From assembly GCF_029067145.1 (NCBI RefSeq), contig NZ_JAIEFA010000084.1, positions 1 to 34,191 of the forward strand: a stretch of 34,191 nucleotides of DNA. Reading direction: 5' to 3'. This document shows, piece by piece, positions 8,301-16,202 of the stretch (positions are counted from its first letter, which is position 1; every line of letters starts with the position of its first letter). This DNA comes from Helicobacter sp. (lineage in GTDB: Bacteria; Campylobacterota; Campylobacteria; Campylobacterales; Helicobacteraceae). The translations under genes were made by a program, and so were the position numbers. The notes beneath the pieces are model-generated. The model ran no database searches, was not told where the DNA came from, and was given only the letters and a program-made list of their open reading frames with translations.

Positions 8301-8722
8301 TGTTGCTCCTTATGATTTGCATAAAGCATAACAGAGATTTCGTCCAAATCTCGCGCTTCTTGTTTTTTCGCCTTTTCAATCATCTTTTTAACTTCCAAGC
8401 CATCTAAATATTTTGCTTTTTCAAACTCAATATTCTGCACTCTAAAATATTCTTGTAATTCTTTTTTTTGATGTTTTAATTGTGCCAATTCTTGTATTTT
8501 AAAGTCAATCGTTTGCCGAAATTCTTCTTTGTGGTATGCAAAGGTCAAAAAGTTTTGGTAGATTCCACTTTTTGGCTCTTGAAGTGTTGCAAATTCTTGC
8601 ACAAGAGCGTCAATTTCACCTTGTTTTGCGACAATGGCTTGTGCGTTTTTTTGCAACATAATCTCTGCTTCATCTACTTTCTTTTTGCGCAATAAGACAA
8701 GTTGAGTGAATTTTGTTTTCAT
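8297..8722 (-). CDS. FliJ-like protein (HP0256-type)
   Basis: A 141-aa, almost wholly alpha-helical protein with heptad patterning throughout, beginning MKTKFTQLVLLRKKKVDEAE, which is typical of FliJ-type flagellar export chaperones. FliJ works at the cytoplasmic face of the flagellar type III export ATPase. The H. pylori ortholog by position, HP0256, is a FliJ-like protein affecting motility. Sequence conservation in the family is weak, so the call depends on length, coiled-coil character and its place between purA (5 bases upstream) and the MgtE-N gene (ATGA overlap). Confidence 0.83.
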   Translation of the reverse strand: MKTKFTQLVLLRKKKVDEAEIMLQKNAQAIVAKQGEIDALVQEFATLQEPKSGIYQNFLTFAYHKEEFRQTIDFKIQELAQLKHQKKELQEYFRVQNIEFEKAKYLDGLEVKKMIEKAKKQEARDLDEISVMLYANHKEQQ

Positions 8723-8727
8723 TATTT

Positions 8728-9984
8728 CTATCTAAAAATCGTGTCATTCCTATCTGGGCTAGTAGAAATCATTGCGATTTTTACACCAATGAGCTTTTCT
8801 AATGCCAAAATATAGTCTTTTGCATTTTGTGGCAATTTGTCAAATTCTCTAATATGCGCTGTTTTGTCCCAACCTTGAAAGGTTTGATAAATGGGTTTAA
8901 TCTTTGTTAAATCACTTGGGAACTCCTCTAAACGCGTGCCGTTTTCGTCTTCGTATGTAACGCAGACTTTGACTTCGTCAAAACCATCTAAAACATCTAG
9001 TTTCATCATCGCTAAAGTACTTGTGCCATTGAGACGACAAGCATATTTCACAGCCATAGCGTCTAGCCACCCACAACGTCTAGCACGCCCGGTTGTTACG
9101 CCAAATTCACCACCTTTATTGCGTAAGGATTCCCCAATTTCTCCTGTTTCTTCTGTTGGAAAAGGTCCATTGCCTACGCGCGTGCAATAGGCTTTGAGGA
9201 TTCCGATAACTTCTCCTAGCTCACGAGGTGCGATTCCTGTTCCACTGCAAGCACCCGCTGAAATTGTGGTAGAACTTGTAACAAAGGGATAAGTGCCAAA
9301 GTCAATATCTAGCATACTTCCTTGTGCGCCCTCACACAAGATTTTTTCTCCCTTGTCCATTGCCTGCCAAAGCATATTTGTGGTATTTGCCAAAAAAGGC
9401 AAAAGAGCTTTTGCATAAGATTCTAGCTCGTTTTTAAGATTTTCTAAGGTTGGAATCTCTATTTGTATGCCTCTTTTTGCAATTTCTTCTAGTTTTTCTA
9501 GGACTTTTTTGGCAAGTTTTGTCGTGTCTTTTAGCTCTTCAATGCGAATGCCTTTGCGCGAAACTTTATCGGTATAGGTTGGTCCGATTCCTTTGCAAGT
9601 CGTTCCAATAGCCTGTTTGGCTTGCTGTTCGCTTAGTTTATCCAACATTTCGTGATAGGGTAAAATCAAATGCGCTTTGGTGCTAATAAATAATCTTCCT
9701 TGTAGCCCGCCATACATTTCTTTGAATTGTGCCATTTCCTCTATTAGCGCATTAGGGCTAATCACCACGCCATTGCCAATGATATTTTTGCATTGTGGAT
9801 ACAAAATCCCAGATGGAATCAAATGCAAGGCGTATTTTTTGCCCTCTACTACAATGGTGTGTCCCGCATTGTGTCCCCCTTGATAGCGAACGACATAATC
9901 ATAATTTTGGGCGAGTAAATCTACCATTTTTCCCTTGCCCTCATCGCCCCATTGAATCCCAACAATCAAATCTGCTTTACTCAT
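8728..9984 (-). CDS. purA: Adenylosuccinate synthetase PurA
   Basis: GTP-dependent synthesis of adenylosuccinate from IMP and aspartate, the first committed step to AMP. The N-terminus has the P-loop-like GDEGKGKMVD, then NAGHT with the catalytic His, GTTCKGIGPTYTDK, GAQGSMLDIDFGTYPFVTSS (20 residues shown), and TTGRARRCGWLD, all standard. I place the start at ATG 9984, giving 418 aa: AAGGAG is 8 bases before it, whereas the in-frame GTG at 9993 touches that same AAGGAG and would be unusable. It follows the HisZ-like gene by 12 bases. Confidence 0.96.
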   Translation of the reverse strand: MSKADLIVGIQWGDEGKGKMVDLLAQNYDYVVRYQGGHNAGHTIVVEGKKYALHLIPSGILYPQCKNIIGNGVVISPNALIEEMAQFKEMYGGLQGRLFISTKAHLILPYHEMLDKLSEQQAKQAIGTTCKGIGPTYTDKVSRKGIRIEELKDTTKLAKKVLEKLEEIAKRGIQIEIPTLENLKNELESYAKALLPFLANTTNMLWQAMDKGEKILCEGAQGSMLDIDFGTYPFVTSSTTISAGACSGTGIAPRELGEVIGILKAYCTRVGNGPFPTEETGEIGESLRNKGGEFGVTTGRARRCGWLDAMAVKYACRLNGTSTLAMMKLDVLDGFDEVKVCVTYEDENGTRLEEFPSDLTKIKPIYQTFQGWDKTAHIREFDKLPQNAKDYILALEKLIGVKIAMISTSPDRNDTIFR

Positions 9985-9996
9985 ATTTCTCACTCC

Positions 9997-10872
9997 TTAA
10001 AACGATTGTATTAAATTGTCTGTATAGATTGCAAATCCGCATGCGTTTTGTCCTAAAATTTCATATTCTCCACCTAAAATCCAAGTGAGATTTTCTGCGA
10101 AAAATCTAAAAAATAAACCTTTATAATAATTCATTGGAGCATAATATAATGGAGAAACAAGACAATGCGCATAAGGAATTTTGGAAGCAAGAAAGTAGAG
10201 TTTTTCTAGCTCCTCTTTAAGCTTATTTGGCAAATCTTTAGTGTTTTGTAAAACTGCTTCTAGCGATTCCTTGTCGTATATGCGTAAAAGTTGTGCCATT
10301 AAGGGATTTGCACTTTCTATTGCTCCTATATCAATTTTTTCAAAGGCACTCAAGGGAATCCCAAAAATTTCTGCACAAATTTGTGGGATTTTGACATTAG
10401 AAAGTTGTAAAAAAACTTTTTTGGAGTAGGAATCTGGCGACTTTGTAAAGTTTGCGATTCCATTTAAGACTTGTAAAGACATCTCAATAAAAGGCAAAAT
10501 ATCACAATTTTCTAAGTTTTCTACACCAATTTGATGCACTTCAGTCGTAGGATAAATAAAGATGGGTTGGATATAAAACCAACGTTTGCCAATCGCAGCT
10601 TCGCGCAAATGTGGCGCGAGAAGACGAATTGTGTCAATGGTGGAATCGTTGCGAAGGGCAATTTGATGATTGAACTGATTATTGGTGCGCACAACTTCCC
10701 GACTATGTATGTCTCTTTGATATTCCAAATAAGCAAAAGTCGGTGTTATGATTTCTTCATAACCATTCTGATACAAAATCGCACTTGCAAGGCTTTCTAG
10801 CTCTCGCTTAAATTTGGCTTCTTTGCCAAAATAGAGTTTGCAACCTTGTGGTATTTCATGGCTTAAAATCAC
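9997..10872 (-). CDS. HisZ-like class II aminoacyl-tRNA synthetase paralog
   Basis: A 291-aa protein resembling the catalytic core of histidyl-tRNA synthetase. It shows IPQGCKLYFGKEA near the N-terminus, RNDSTIDTIRLL, the motif-2-like RWFYIQPIFIYP and a C-terminal LGGEYEILG. It lacks a tRNA anticodon-binding domain, so it fits the HisZ family, the regulatory subunit for short-form ATP phosphoribosyltransferase. No hisG or other his gene is in the window. It sits directly upstream of purA, so another role tied to purines is possible. The start is GTG with AAGGAT 6 bases upstream. Confidence 0.8.
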   Translation of the reverse strand: MILSHEIPQGCKLYFGKEAKFKRELESLASAILYQNGYEEIITPTFAYLEYQRDIHSREVVRTNNQFNHQIALRNDSTIDTIRLLAPHLREAAIGKRWFYIQPIFIYPTTEVHQIGVENLENCDILPFIEMSLQVLNGIANFTKSPDSYSKKVFLQLSNVKIPQICAEIFGIPLSAFEKIDIGAIESANPLMAQLLRIYDKESLEAVLQNTKDLPNKLKEELEKLYFLASKIPYAHCLVSPLYYAPMNYYKGLFFRFFAENLTWILGGEYEILGQNACGFAIYTDNLIQSF

Positions 10873-10997
10873 AAAATATCCTTATAAAAATCTCTAAAGA
10901 ACGCATTGTAACATAATTTTGTATGAAACTTTTAATTTTTAGATGGCTTTAATCTATTTTATTGCATAAAATGGACGATATTCTTTAAGGATTTTGT

Positions 10998-11003
10998 TAT
11001 AAT
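10998..11003 (+). promoter_or_regulatory. -10 element upstream of the Asn/Gln-rich gene
   Basis: TATAAT, 28 bases before the start codon and ahead of an AAAAAGGAG ribosome binding site. A CGATAT at 10976-10981 resembles a sigma-28 -10 core but has no matching upstream box. Confidence 0.6.
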
Positions 11004-11030
11004 TACATAAGTTTAAAAAAGGAGATTTGT

Positions 11031-11519
11031 ATGGCATTTAAGATTAATACACAACCTTACCAAATCCGTTATCCGCAAGCTACGCCAAGCACGCCTATAA
11101 ATAAGCCTAGCACAGAAACTCCGATAAAACAAACTATCAATACAGGCAAAACTACCACAACACCACAAATCAAATATCCTTCTCATAATTTGTTGAATAA
11201 ATACAATTCTGCAGGCTCTTATTATAACTCTCAAAACAGCCTTAACAATCAGTTAGGCATAAAAAACAACCCGACAAATTACAACACAGATGAGGGACAA
11301 CAAGCGTTAATAGAAAATTTACAGCAACAAAGCAATGCTTTTAACTATGGTATGAATGGCGGAAGTTCTGCTATGGGGTGGAGCGACGCATTGGGGCAAT
11401 ATTTGGGTTTAGACGACATTGCGTTACAAAAAAAGCTACAAGAGCAGCAAGGAGAACAAGCACAAAGTGATTTTTTGAACGAACTTTTGTGGAATCTTAA
11501 AAAGAATCTGCCCTTATAG
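11031..11519 (+). CDS. Asn/Gln/Thr-rich hypothetical protein
   Basis: A 162-aa protein of low-complexity composition. Residues 1-55 are rich in Pro and Thr (TPSTPINKPSTETPIK), 55-100 in Asn, Tyr and Ser, and the C-terminal 50 residues (LGQYLGLDDIALQKKLQEQQ) look like an amphipathic helix. No signal peptide or membrane segment. I do not recognise a family. A strong AAAGGAG site and its own TATAAT support expression. The gene lies alone between the divergent HisZ-like gene and hom. A secreted or surface-appendage-associated protein is possible from composition alone. Confidence 0.7.
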   Translation: MAFKINTQPYQIRYPQATPSTPINKPSTETPIKQTINTGKTTTTPQIKYPSHNLLNKYNSAGSYYNSQNSLNNQLGIKNNPTNYNTDEGQQALIENLQQQSNAFNYGMNGGSSAMGWSDALGQYLGLDDIALQKKLQEQQGEQAQSDFLNELLWNLKKNLPL

Positions 11520-11582
11520 ATTCTTCTTAATTTGTCTGCATTAACGAGCGATAAACCTAAATTTTCTTTTACTTTAAGATGT

Positions 11583-11588
11583 TATAAT
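11583..11588 (+). promoter_or_regulatory. -10 element of the hom promoter
   Basis: TATAAT 28 bases upstream of hom, in GTTATAATTCTGC. No -35 is apparent. It would give a leader of about 20 bases carrying an AAAGG site. Confidence 0.65.
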
Positions 11589-11616
11589 TCTGCTTTAAAT
11601 TATGTGAAAGGCAAGT

Positions 11617-12885
11617 ATGAAACAGCTGACATTAGGGGTTATCGGGCTTGGCACGGTGGGCAGTAGCGTTGCTAGAATCTTAAAAGATAATCAGGCGCTC
11701 ATTGCTGCACGTTCTGGTTATACGATTGTGATTAAGCAAGGCGTTGTAAAAGATTTATCCAAAAGTCGCCAAATTTTTGATTTTCCAATCACTAATGATG
11801 TGGATTCTGTCCTTGATGACCCAGAGATTGATATTGTCGTAGAGCTGACTGGTGGGGTAGATACTCCTTTTGAAATTGCTAAAAAAGCCTTGCGTAACTC
11901 CAAAGCATTTGTAACAGCAAATAAAGCAATGCTTGCTTATCATCGTTATGAATTGCAAAAAATTGCTGGAGATTTGCCGATTGGTTTTGAGGCGAGTGTC
12001 GCTGGTGGAATCCCGATTATTAAGGCTTTGCGTGATGGATTGGGAGCGAATCATATTTTAAATATTCGTGGAATCATTAATGGTACTTGTAATTTTATTT
12101 TAACCAAAATGAAAGAGCAGGGAGTAGAATATCAGGAAGTCTTGCAAGAAGCGCAAGATTTGGGCTATGCTGAAGCAGACCCTACCTTTGATGTGGGTGG
12201 ATTTGACGCGGCACATAAATTATTGATTTTGGCAAGTATTGCCTATGGAATTGACGCAAAACCAGAAGATGTCTTGATTGAGGGGATTACACAAATCACG
12301 CAAGAGGACATTGCCTTTGCAAAAGAATTTGGTTATCACTTAAAATTGCTTGGAATAGCGAAAAAGGACGGAGATGAAATAGAATTGCGAGTGCATCCGA
12401 CCTTGCTACCCAAAGACGCGATGATTGGAAAAGTAGATGGTGTGATGAATGCCATTAGTGTAGTAGGGGATTATGTAGGCGAGACGCTTTATTATGGAGC
12501 TGGTGCTGGCGGTAATGCAACTGCAAGCGCGGTGATTTCGGATATTATTGAGATTGCACGCACAAAAAGTTCACCTATGTTAGGTTTTAAAACCCCAAGT
12601 GATAAACTGCGACTTAAACCACTAGAAAAAATTATTAGCGCATATTATTTGCGTATTTTGGTATTGGATAAACCCGGAGTTTTAGCAAAAATCGCAACTA
12701 TTTTTGGTGAAGTAGGAATCTCTATTGACACCTTTTTGCAACGCAAAGCAAAAAACAAAAATCATTCAACTTTGCTACTTTCTACGCATTCTTGCAGTGA
12801 AGCAGAGATTAGAGTCGCGCTCCAACGTATTGGTGATTTAGAGGTCGTGCAAACAACTCCTGTGATGATTCGGATTGAGAAATAA
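11617..12885 (+). CDS. hom: Homoserine dehydrogenase Hom
   Basis: NAD(P)H-dependent reduction of aspartate semialdehyde to homoserine, feeding methionine and threonine synthesis. The Rossmann motif GVIGLGTVGSSVA is at residues 8-20. Characteristic segments follow: TANKAMLAYH, FEASVAGGIPIIKALRDG (18 residues), GIINGTCNFILTKM and GYAEADPTFDVGGFDAAHK with the catalytic Lys. Residues from about 345 form an ACT domain (LRILVLDKPGVLAKIATIFG), usually the site of threonine feedback. The 422-aa length is that of the monofunctional bacterial enzyme. yraN follows after 9 bases, as HP0822-HP0823 in H. pylori. Confidence 0.97.
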   Translation: MKQLTLGVIGLGTVGSSVARILKDNQALIAARSGYTIVIKQGVVKDLSKSRQIFDFPITNDVDSVLDDPEIDIVVELTGGVDTPFEIAKKALRNSKAFVTANKAMLAYHRYELQKIAGDLPIGFEASVAGGIPIIKALRDGLGANHILNIRGIINGTCNFILTKMKEQGVEYQEVLQEAQDLGYAEADPTFDVGGFDAAHKLLILASIAYGIDAKPEDVLIEGITQITQEDIAFAKEFGYHLKLLGIAKKDGDEIELRVHPTLLPKDAMIGKVDGVMNAISVVGDYVGETLYYGAGAGGNATASAVISDIIEIARTKSSPMLGFKTPSDKLRLKPLEKIISAYYLRILVLDKPGVLAKIATIFGEVGISIDTFLQRKAKNKNHSTLLLSTHSCSEAEIRVALQRIGDLEVVQTTPVMIRIEK

Positions 12886-12894
12886 TTTGCTCTG

Positions 12895-13260
12895 ATGATA
12901 AAAAGTTCTCCCAATACAACGCAAAAGGGCAAGGAAGCAGAATCTTTTGCGTGTGAGTTTTTAGAAAAACAAGGATTTACTATTCTGGAGAGAAATTTTC
13001 ATACGCGTTTTGGCGAGTTGGATATTATTGCCAAAAAGAATGGAATCTTGCATTTTGTGGAAGTAAAAAGTGGGGTAGGGTTTGAGCCTGTTTATAATCT
13101 CACTCCTGCAAAACTAAAAAAATTAACCAAAACTTTAAATATTTATTTAAATCAACAACCCATTCAAGTGCCTTATTGCCTTAGCGCATTGATTTTATTT
13201 AAGCAAACTGCAAACGATAATTTTTGCGTGCGTTGGTTAGAAAATTTAACAATCTTTTAA
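12895..13260 (+). CDS. YraN-family (UPF0102) nuclease-like protein
   Basis: A 121-aa cytoplasmic protein of the UPF0102/YraN family, which has a Holliday-junction-resolvase-like or restriction-endonuclease-like fold. The pattern GKEAESFACEFLEKQGFTIL, then RNFHTRFGELDIIAKK and LHFVEVKSG contains the acidic/lysine signature (E...GELD...EVK) of this nuclease fold. The true substrate is not established. The start has no strong ribosome binding site but follows hom by only 9 bases. Its stop codon is immediately followed by a run of nine C. Confidence 0.9.
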   Translation: MIKSSPNTTQKGKEAESFACEFLEKQGFTILERNFHTRFGELDIIAKKNGILHFVEVKSGVGFEPVYNLTPAKLKKLTKTLNIYLNQQPIQVPYCLSALILFKQTANDNFCVRWLENLTIF

Positions 13261-13269
13261 CCCCCCCCC
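13261..13269 (+). repeat. C9 homopolymer tract
   Basis: Nine consecutive C directly after the TAA stop of yraN. Runs like this are slippage-prone in Helicobacter and Campylobacter and usually sit inside phase-variable surface genes or promoters. Here no open reading frame crosses it, so changes in length cannot switch yraN. Confidence 0.9.
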
Positions 13270-13308
13270 ATATCCTCGTGAATCCCACAAGGACGAATCC
13301 TCTAATCT

Positions 13309-13344
13309 GTCCTTGAGAGGCTTTTAAGCCAAAGCACGCAATCC
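13309..13344 (+). repeat. Palindromic repeat copy (GTCCTTG...GCAATCC)
   Basis: Begins GTCCTTGAGAGG and ends GCAATCC, with the inner palindrome GGCTTTTAAGCC. Same family as the cluster at 28787-29247. Confidence 0.7.
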
Positions 13345-13415
13345 GCAAGGATTTTCCACGCTTATAAATCCATAATCTTACAAAAAGTAGAATCTTTCTT
13401 GGCGAGATTTTGGAT

Positions 13416-13441
13416 TATTAGATTGCTTCGCTCGCAAGGAC
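13416..13441 (-). repeat. Palindromic repeat copy, inverted
   Basis: Reads TTATTAGATTGCTTCGCTCG and then CAAGGAC on the plus strand, i.e. GTCCTTGCGAGCGAAGCAATC on the minus strand written in two parts: GTCCTTGCGAG and CGAAGCAATC. This matches the ends of the repeat family. Confidence 0.7.
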
Positions 13442-13564
13442 CCAATGTGGGAATCTTAATGGCTTCGCAGAAAGACAATATTTATTTTATATCTAAGTAA
13501 TCCAAAGAAAAGAATCGCACAAAGAAGCCGCCTGTTTTTAAGCTAAAATTTTGTTAAGATTTTA

Positions 13565-13570
13565 TATAAT
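13565..13570 (+). promoter_or_regulatory. -10 element of the tRNA-Leu promoter
   Basis: TATAAT 16 bases before the mature 5' end of tRNA-Leu, leaving a short 5' leader for RNase P. Confidence 0.75.
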
Positions 13571-13585
13571 GTTGCCTTTTAGATT

Positions 13586-13672
13586 GCCGGGGTGGTGAAA
13601 TTGGTAGACGCGCCAGACTCAAAATCTGGTGGGGGCAACCCCATGTCGGTTCGATTCCGACCCTCGGCACCA
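13586..13672 (+). tRNA. tRNA-Leu (anticodon CAA)
   Basis: An 87-base class II tRNA with encoded CCA. The acceptor stem GCCGGGG pairs with CCTCGGC (one G-T). The anticodon stem CCAGA/TCTGG holds the loop CTCAAAA with anticodon CAA at 13620-13622. A G-rich long variable arm (GGGGGCAACCCC) and the T loop TTCGATT follow. It reads UUG leucine codons. Confidence 0.97.
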
Positions 13673-13740
13673 TTGATTTTTTCTTTCAAATAAATTTCCA
13701 AATTTAAATCCAAAACAACCATTCAAAAAAGGAATTTCAA

Positions 13741-14178
13741 ATGATGTCATTAGTCATTAAAAAATTTGAAGAATTGACATTAGAGGAATTGTATGAGATT
13801 CTTAAGGTGCGTGTGGAAGTCTTTGTGGTGGAGCAAAAATGCGCATATCAAGAAATTGATGCAAAAGACAAACAAAGTTTGCATTTATATTTTAGGGATT
13901 CAAGGGGTATTCAAGCCTATTTACGCATATTACCGGCGGGTTTATCTTACAAAGAAGTTTCCATTGGCAGGGTGATAACATTAAAGAGAGGTTGTGGGCT
14001 AGGTGGAGAGATTTTAAAAGAGGGCATTAAAGTGGCACAAGAGAGATTCCAAGCAGATGCAATAAGGATTGGAGCGCAAGTTTATGCAAAGGGATTCTAT
14101 GAGAAATTTGGCTTCAAACAAGTTTCAAAAGAATATATAGAAGATGGAATCGCACATATCCAAATGCTATTACAATGA
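13741..14178 (+). CDS. ElaA-type GNAT acetyltransferase
   Basis: A 145-aa protein of the GNAT superfamily, closest by eye to ElaA. The N-terminal pattern ELTLEELYEILKVRVEVFVV followed by EQKCAYQEIDAKD is the ElaA hallmark. Later IGRVITLKRGCGLGGEILK contains the acetyl-CoA-binding region, with RGCGLGG replacing the usual R/Q-x-x-G-x-G/A, and GFYEKFGFKQVS near the end is the typical GNAT strand-turn. Acetyl-CoA would be the donor; the acceptor is unknown. AAAAAAGGA precedes two successive ATG codons (13741 and 13744). It converges on lnt, with 10 bases between stop codons. Confidence 0.9.
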   Translation: MMSLVIKKFEELTLEELYEILKVRVEVFVVEQKCAYQEIDAKDKQSLHLYFRDSRGIQAYLRILPAGLSYKEVSIGRVITLKRGCGLGGEILKEGIKVAQERFQADAIRIGAQVYAKGFYEKFGFKQVSKEYIEDGIAHIQMLLQ

Positions 14179-14188
14179 TAAAATTTAC

Positions 14189-15580
14189 TTAAGGTGTTAG
14201 TTTAAAATCAGGCGAGGCATTGCTAGAATGAAAGATAGTCGTGCTATAATTTTTCGCAAAGTATAACATTAAAAGTCGTTGCAAGGTAGGTTCAATGCTA
14301 GGAACAAACCACGCATTATTACTAAGGGCAATAAGATTTTTGGGGAAATCCTGATAGAATTCTTCGCGTGTGGCTTCATAACAAATTGCGATTTGGAATC
14401 GCTCACCTTTGATAAGAGCAGAATTTGGAGCTTGGAACTCTGTGAAGTCAAAATCGCTTGCGCCTTGAAAAAAGATTTGATTTATCCATTTTGCAAAAAA
14501 GCGAGGTAATGGAATCTGCTCGCCAAATGGAACTAAAATTTGCTTATGTAACACCCTCATTTCTCCGTTTTGAAACAAATAAGCACTATTAAAAATGCGG
14601 TTATTTTCTTGATAAACTGCGCCTGTGAGGATTGCGATTTCTTGACTTGTAGCTTTTAGAGATTCAATTAAGCTATAATTAAGGTTTAATGCAAAAGGAA
14701 AGGCAGTTTCAGGTAGAACAATTAAATCATAGTTTTGCGCTTTGGCTTGTGCAATTTGCTGTAAGTTTTGTTCAATAATGGAGTTGAGATATTTGGAATC
14801 CCAGCGGATATTTTGCGGGATATTCAGGCTTAGAGTTTTGATTTTGAGCTTTGAATCTTGCTCGGGTTTTGTCTTTAAATCAAAGTTGGAATGAGAAAAA
14901 GCCAATAAAAAGCAGAATCCTGCAAGCCAAAGTATGCTTGTTTTGTAGAGTTGTCTTGCGAGACTTAGGCTAAAAATCAAAACCCCAATTAAAAGTAAAA
15001 AGAGCGTGAATTTGGAGGGAAAAAAGTAGCTTTTCGTCAGCATAGATTCTAAAATAAACCAATTAAACCCAAAAGGGCGCACAAAAGACGAAAGTGTGAG
15101 CATAACGATGCGATAAATGGGATTTTGAAAAAAGCAAAAAAGATAAAAAAGCCCACCATAACATAAGGCAAATACGACCCAAAGAAGCGGAATAAAAGGG
15201 GTCAAATCATAGAATCTGAAGCTAAAACCCACCCAATAAAACCATAGGATTCCAATCAACGCTCCACAAACCAACGCCCCAAAACGCGAGAGTTTAAAAT
15301 AAAGAAAGATTCCAATTATTGCGCAAAGAGTTGAGAAAATGGGCAGATTGGAATCTTCTAAAAAATGTTCCAAATAAATAAAAGCACTAAATAAAAGCGC
15401 GCATAAAGTGCCAAGCAAAAACGCTTGGAATTTGTTTTGTGGAATCGCAGTGCTTAAAAATAGTATTTTTAAGAAATTTTGAGAATGGAGATGTTGTTTG
15501 CGCGATTCTGCAAGTTTCAGCTTTTTTGAATTTTTGCTAGAATGCTTGCTCTGTGTTGAAAATTGTAATTCAAGTTTCAA
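14189..15580 (-). CDS. lnt: Apolipoprotein N-acyltransferase Lnt
   Basis: Inner-membrane enzyme that N-acylates the N-terminal Cys of lipoproteins. The N-terminal half has about six hydrophobic segments (residues 50-230), followed by a nitrilase-type periplasmic domain. The catalytic triad is visible as E291 (VLPETAFP), K346 (HKQILVPFGE) and C400 (AICYEAT). A last hydrophobic helix seen in many Lnt proteins is short or missing at the C-terminus. The frame begins with TTG at 15580 overlapping the yajQ stop (TTGA), with only a weak GGA upstream, and the first 45 residues are polar and Lys/Ser-rich, so the exact start is uncertain. Confidence 0.9.
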   Translation of the reverse strand: MKLELQFSTQSKHSSKNSKKLKLAESRKQHLHSQNFLKILFLSTAIPQNKFQAFLLGTLCALLFSAFIYLEHFLEDSNLPIFSTLCAIIGIFLYFKLSRFGALVCGALIGILWFYWVGFSFRFYDLTPFIPLLWVVFALCYGGLFYLFCFFQNPIYRIVMLTLSSFVRPFGFNWFILESMLTKSYFFPSKFTLFLLLIGVLIFSLSLARQLYKTSILWLAGFCFLLAFSHSNFDLKTKPEQDSKLKIKTLSLNIPQNIRWDSKYLNSIIEQNLQQIAQAKAQNYDLIVLPETAFPFALNLNYSLIESLKATSQEIAILTGAVYQENNRIFNSAYLFQNGEMRVLHKQILVPFGEQIPLPRFFAKWINQIFFQGASDFDFTEFQAPNSALIKGERFQIAICYEATREEFYQDFPKNLIALSNNAWFVPSIEPTLQRLLMLYFAKNYSTTIFHSSNASPDFKLTP

Positions 15581-16080
15581 GCAAAATTTCCAAAACTAAG
15601 TGAGACTTCTAACTCCATTTTGCGTAAATGCGCAATGACTTTTTGCAATTCATCAATATCTTTTGCTTTGACACGAATCTCATTGCCCAAAATTTGCGTG
15701 CTGACTTTGAATTTTTCATTTTTGATAGCTGCATTAATCGTCTTTGTGCTTTTGTCGTCTAGCACATCGTTGAGCTGATAAGTTACTTTTGTGTTTCCGC
15801 CGCTTGCAGATTCTGTGCCTTTTTCTTTTAAGACTTTCAAAGAAAGGTTGCGCTTGATGAGTTTAGAATCCAAAATGTCTTTGATTGCCTTTGCTTTATT
15901 GGTGCTTGTGGCTAAAATCACTAAAGTTTTGTCTTTTTCGTTGAAATTTAATTCCTTTGCTTTGTCCTCTTTGAAGTCAAAACGATTTTCAATCTCTTTT
16001 TTTGCCTGTTCTAGAGCGTTTTTAAACTCTTGAATCTCTATTTTTGCTGAAATATCAAAACTATGTTCTTTGGCTGCCAT
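15577..16080 (-). CDS. YajQ-family (UPF0234) nucleotide-binding protein
   Basis: A 167-aa protein beginning MAAKEHSFDISAKIEIQEFK, diagnostic of YajQ/UPF0234. The family has two ferredoxin-like RNA-binding-type folds. Some members bind cyclic di-GMP, and in Campylobacterota the role is not settled. GNTKVTYQLNDVLDDKSTKT and LGNEIRVKAKDIDELQKVIA are conserved regions, each 20 residues as given. AAGGAATCACA precedes the ATG. It is coupled to lnt downstream and divergent from cvpA. Confidence 0.93.
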   Translation of the reverse strand: MAAKEHSFDISAKIEIQEFKNALEQAKKEIENRFDFKEDKAKELNFNEKDKTLVILATSTNKAKAIKDILDSKLIKRNLSLKVLKEKGTESASGGNTKVTYQLNDVLDDKSTKTINAAIKNEKFKVSTQILGNEIRVKAKDIDELQKVIAHLRKMELEVSLSFGNFA

Positions 16081-16202
16081 TGTGATTCCTTGTATAAAAA
16101 ATGATTAAAATTCTTTAAAATTTATTTTAACATAAAATATTTTTAGGTTTCTTTTGTGTAAAATAAACATTTTATTAAAATTTTTATTTTAAGGCATATT
16201 AA

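Larger units (their letters stand above)
13261..13585. other. Non-coding spacer with two palindromic repeat copies
   Basis: No supported gene in 325 bases between yraN and tRNA-Leu. It contains the C9 tract, one forward copy of the palindromic repeat (13309-13344, with inner GGCTTTTAAGCC) and one inverted copy (13416-13441), and the tRNA promoter at its right end. Many RGAATC pentamers occur. Confidence 0.7.

Noticed and set aside
9985..9993. GTG 9993 as purA start
   Set aside because: It abuts the AAGGAG site; ATG 9984 has correct spacing from it.
10976..10981. Sigma-28 promoter (CGATAT) for the gene at 11031
   Set aside because: No TAAA-type -35 box at the proper distance, and a better TATAAT lies at 10998-11003.
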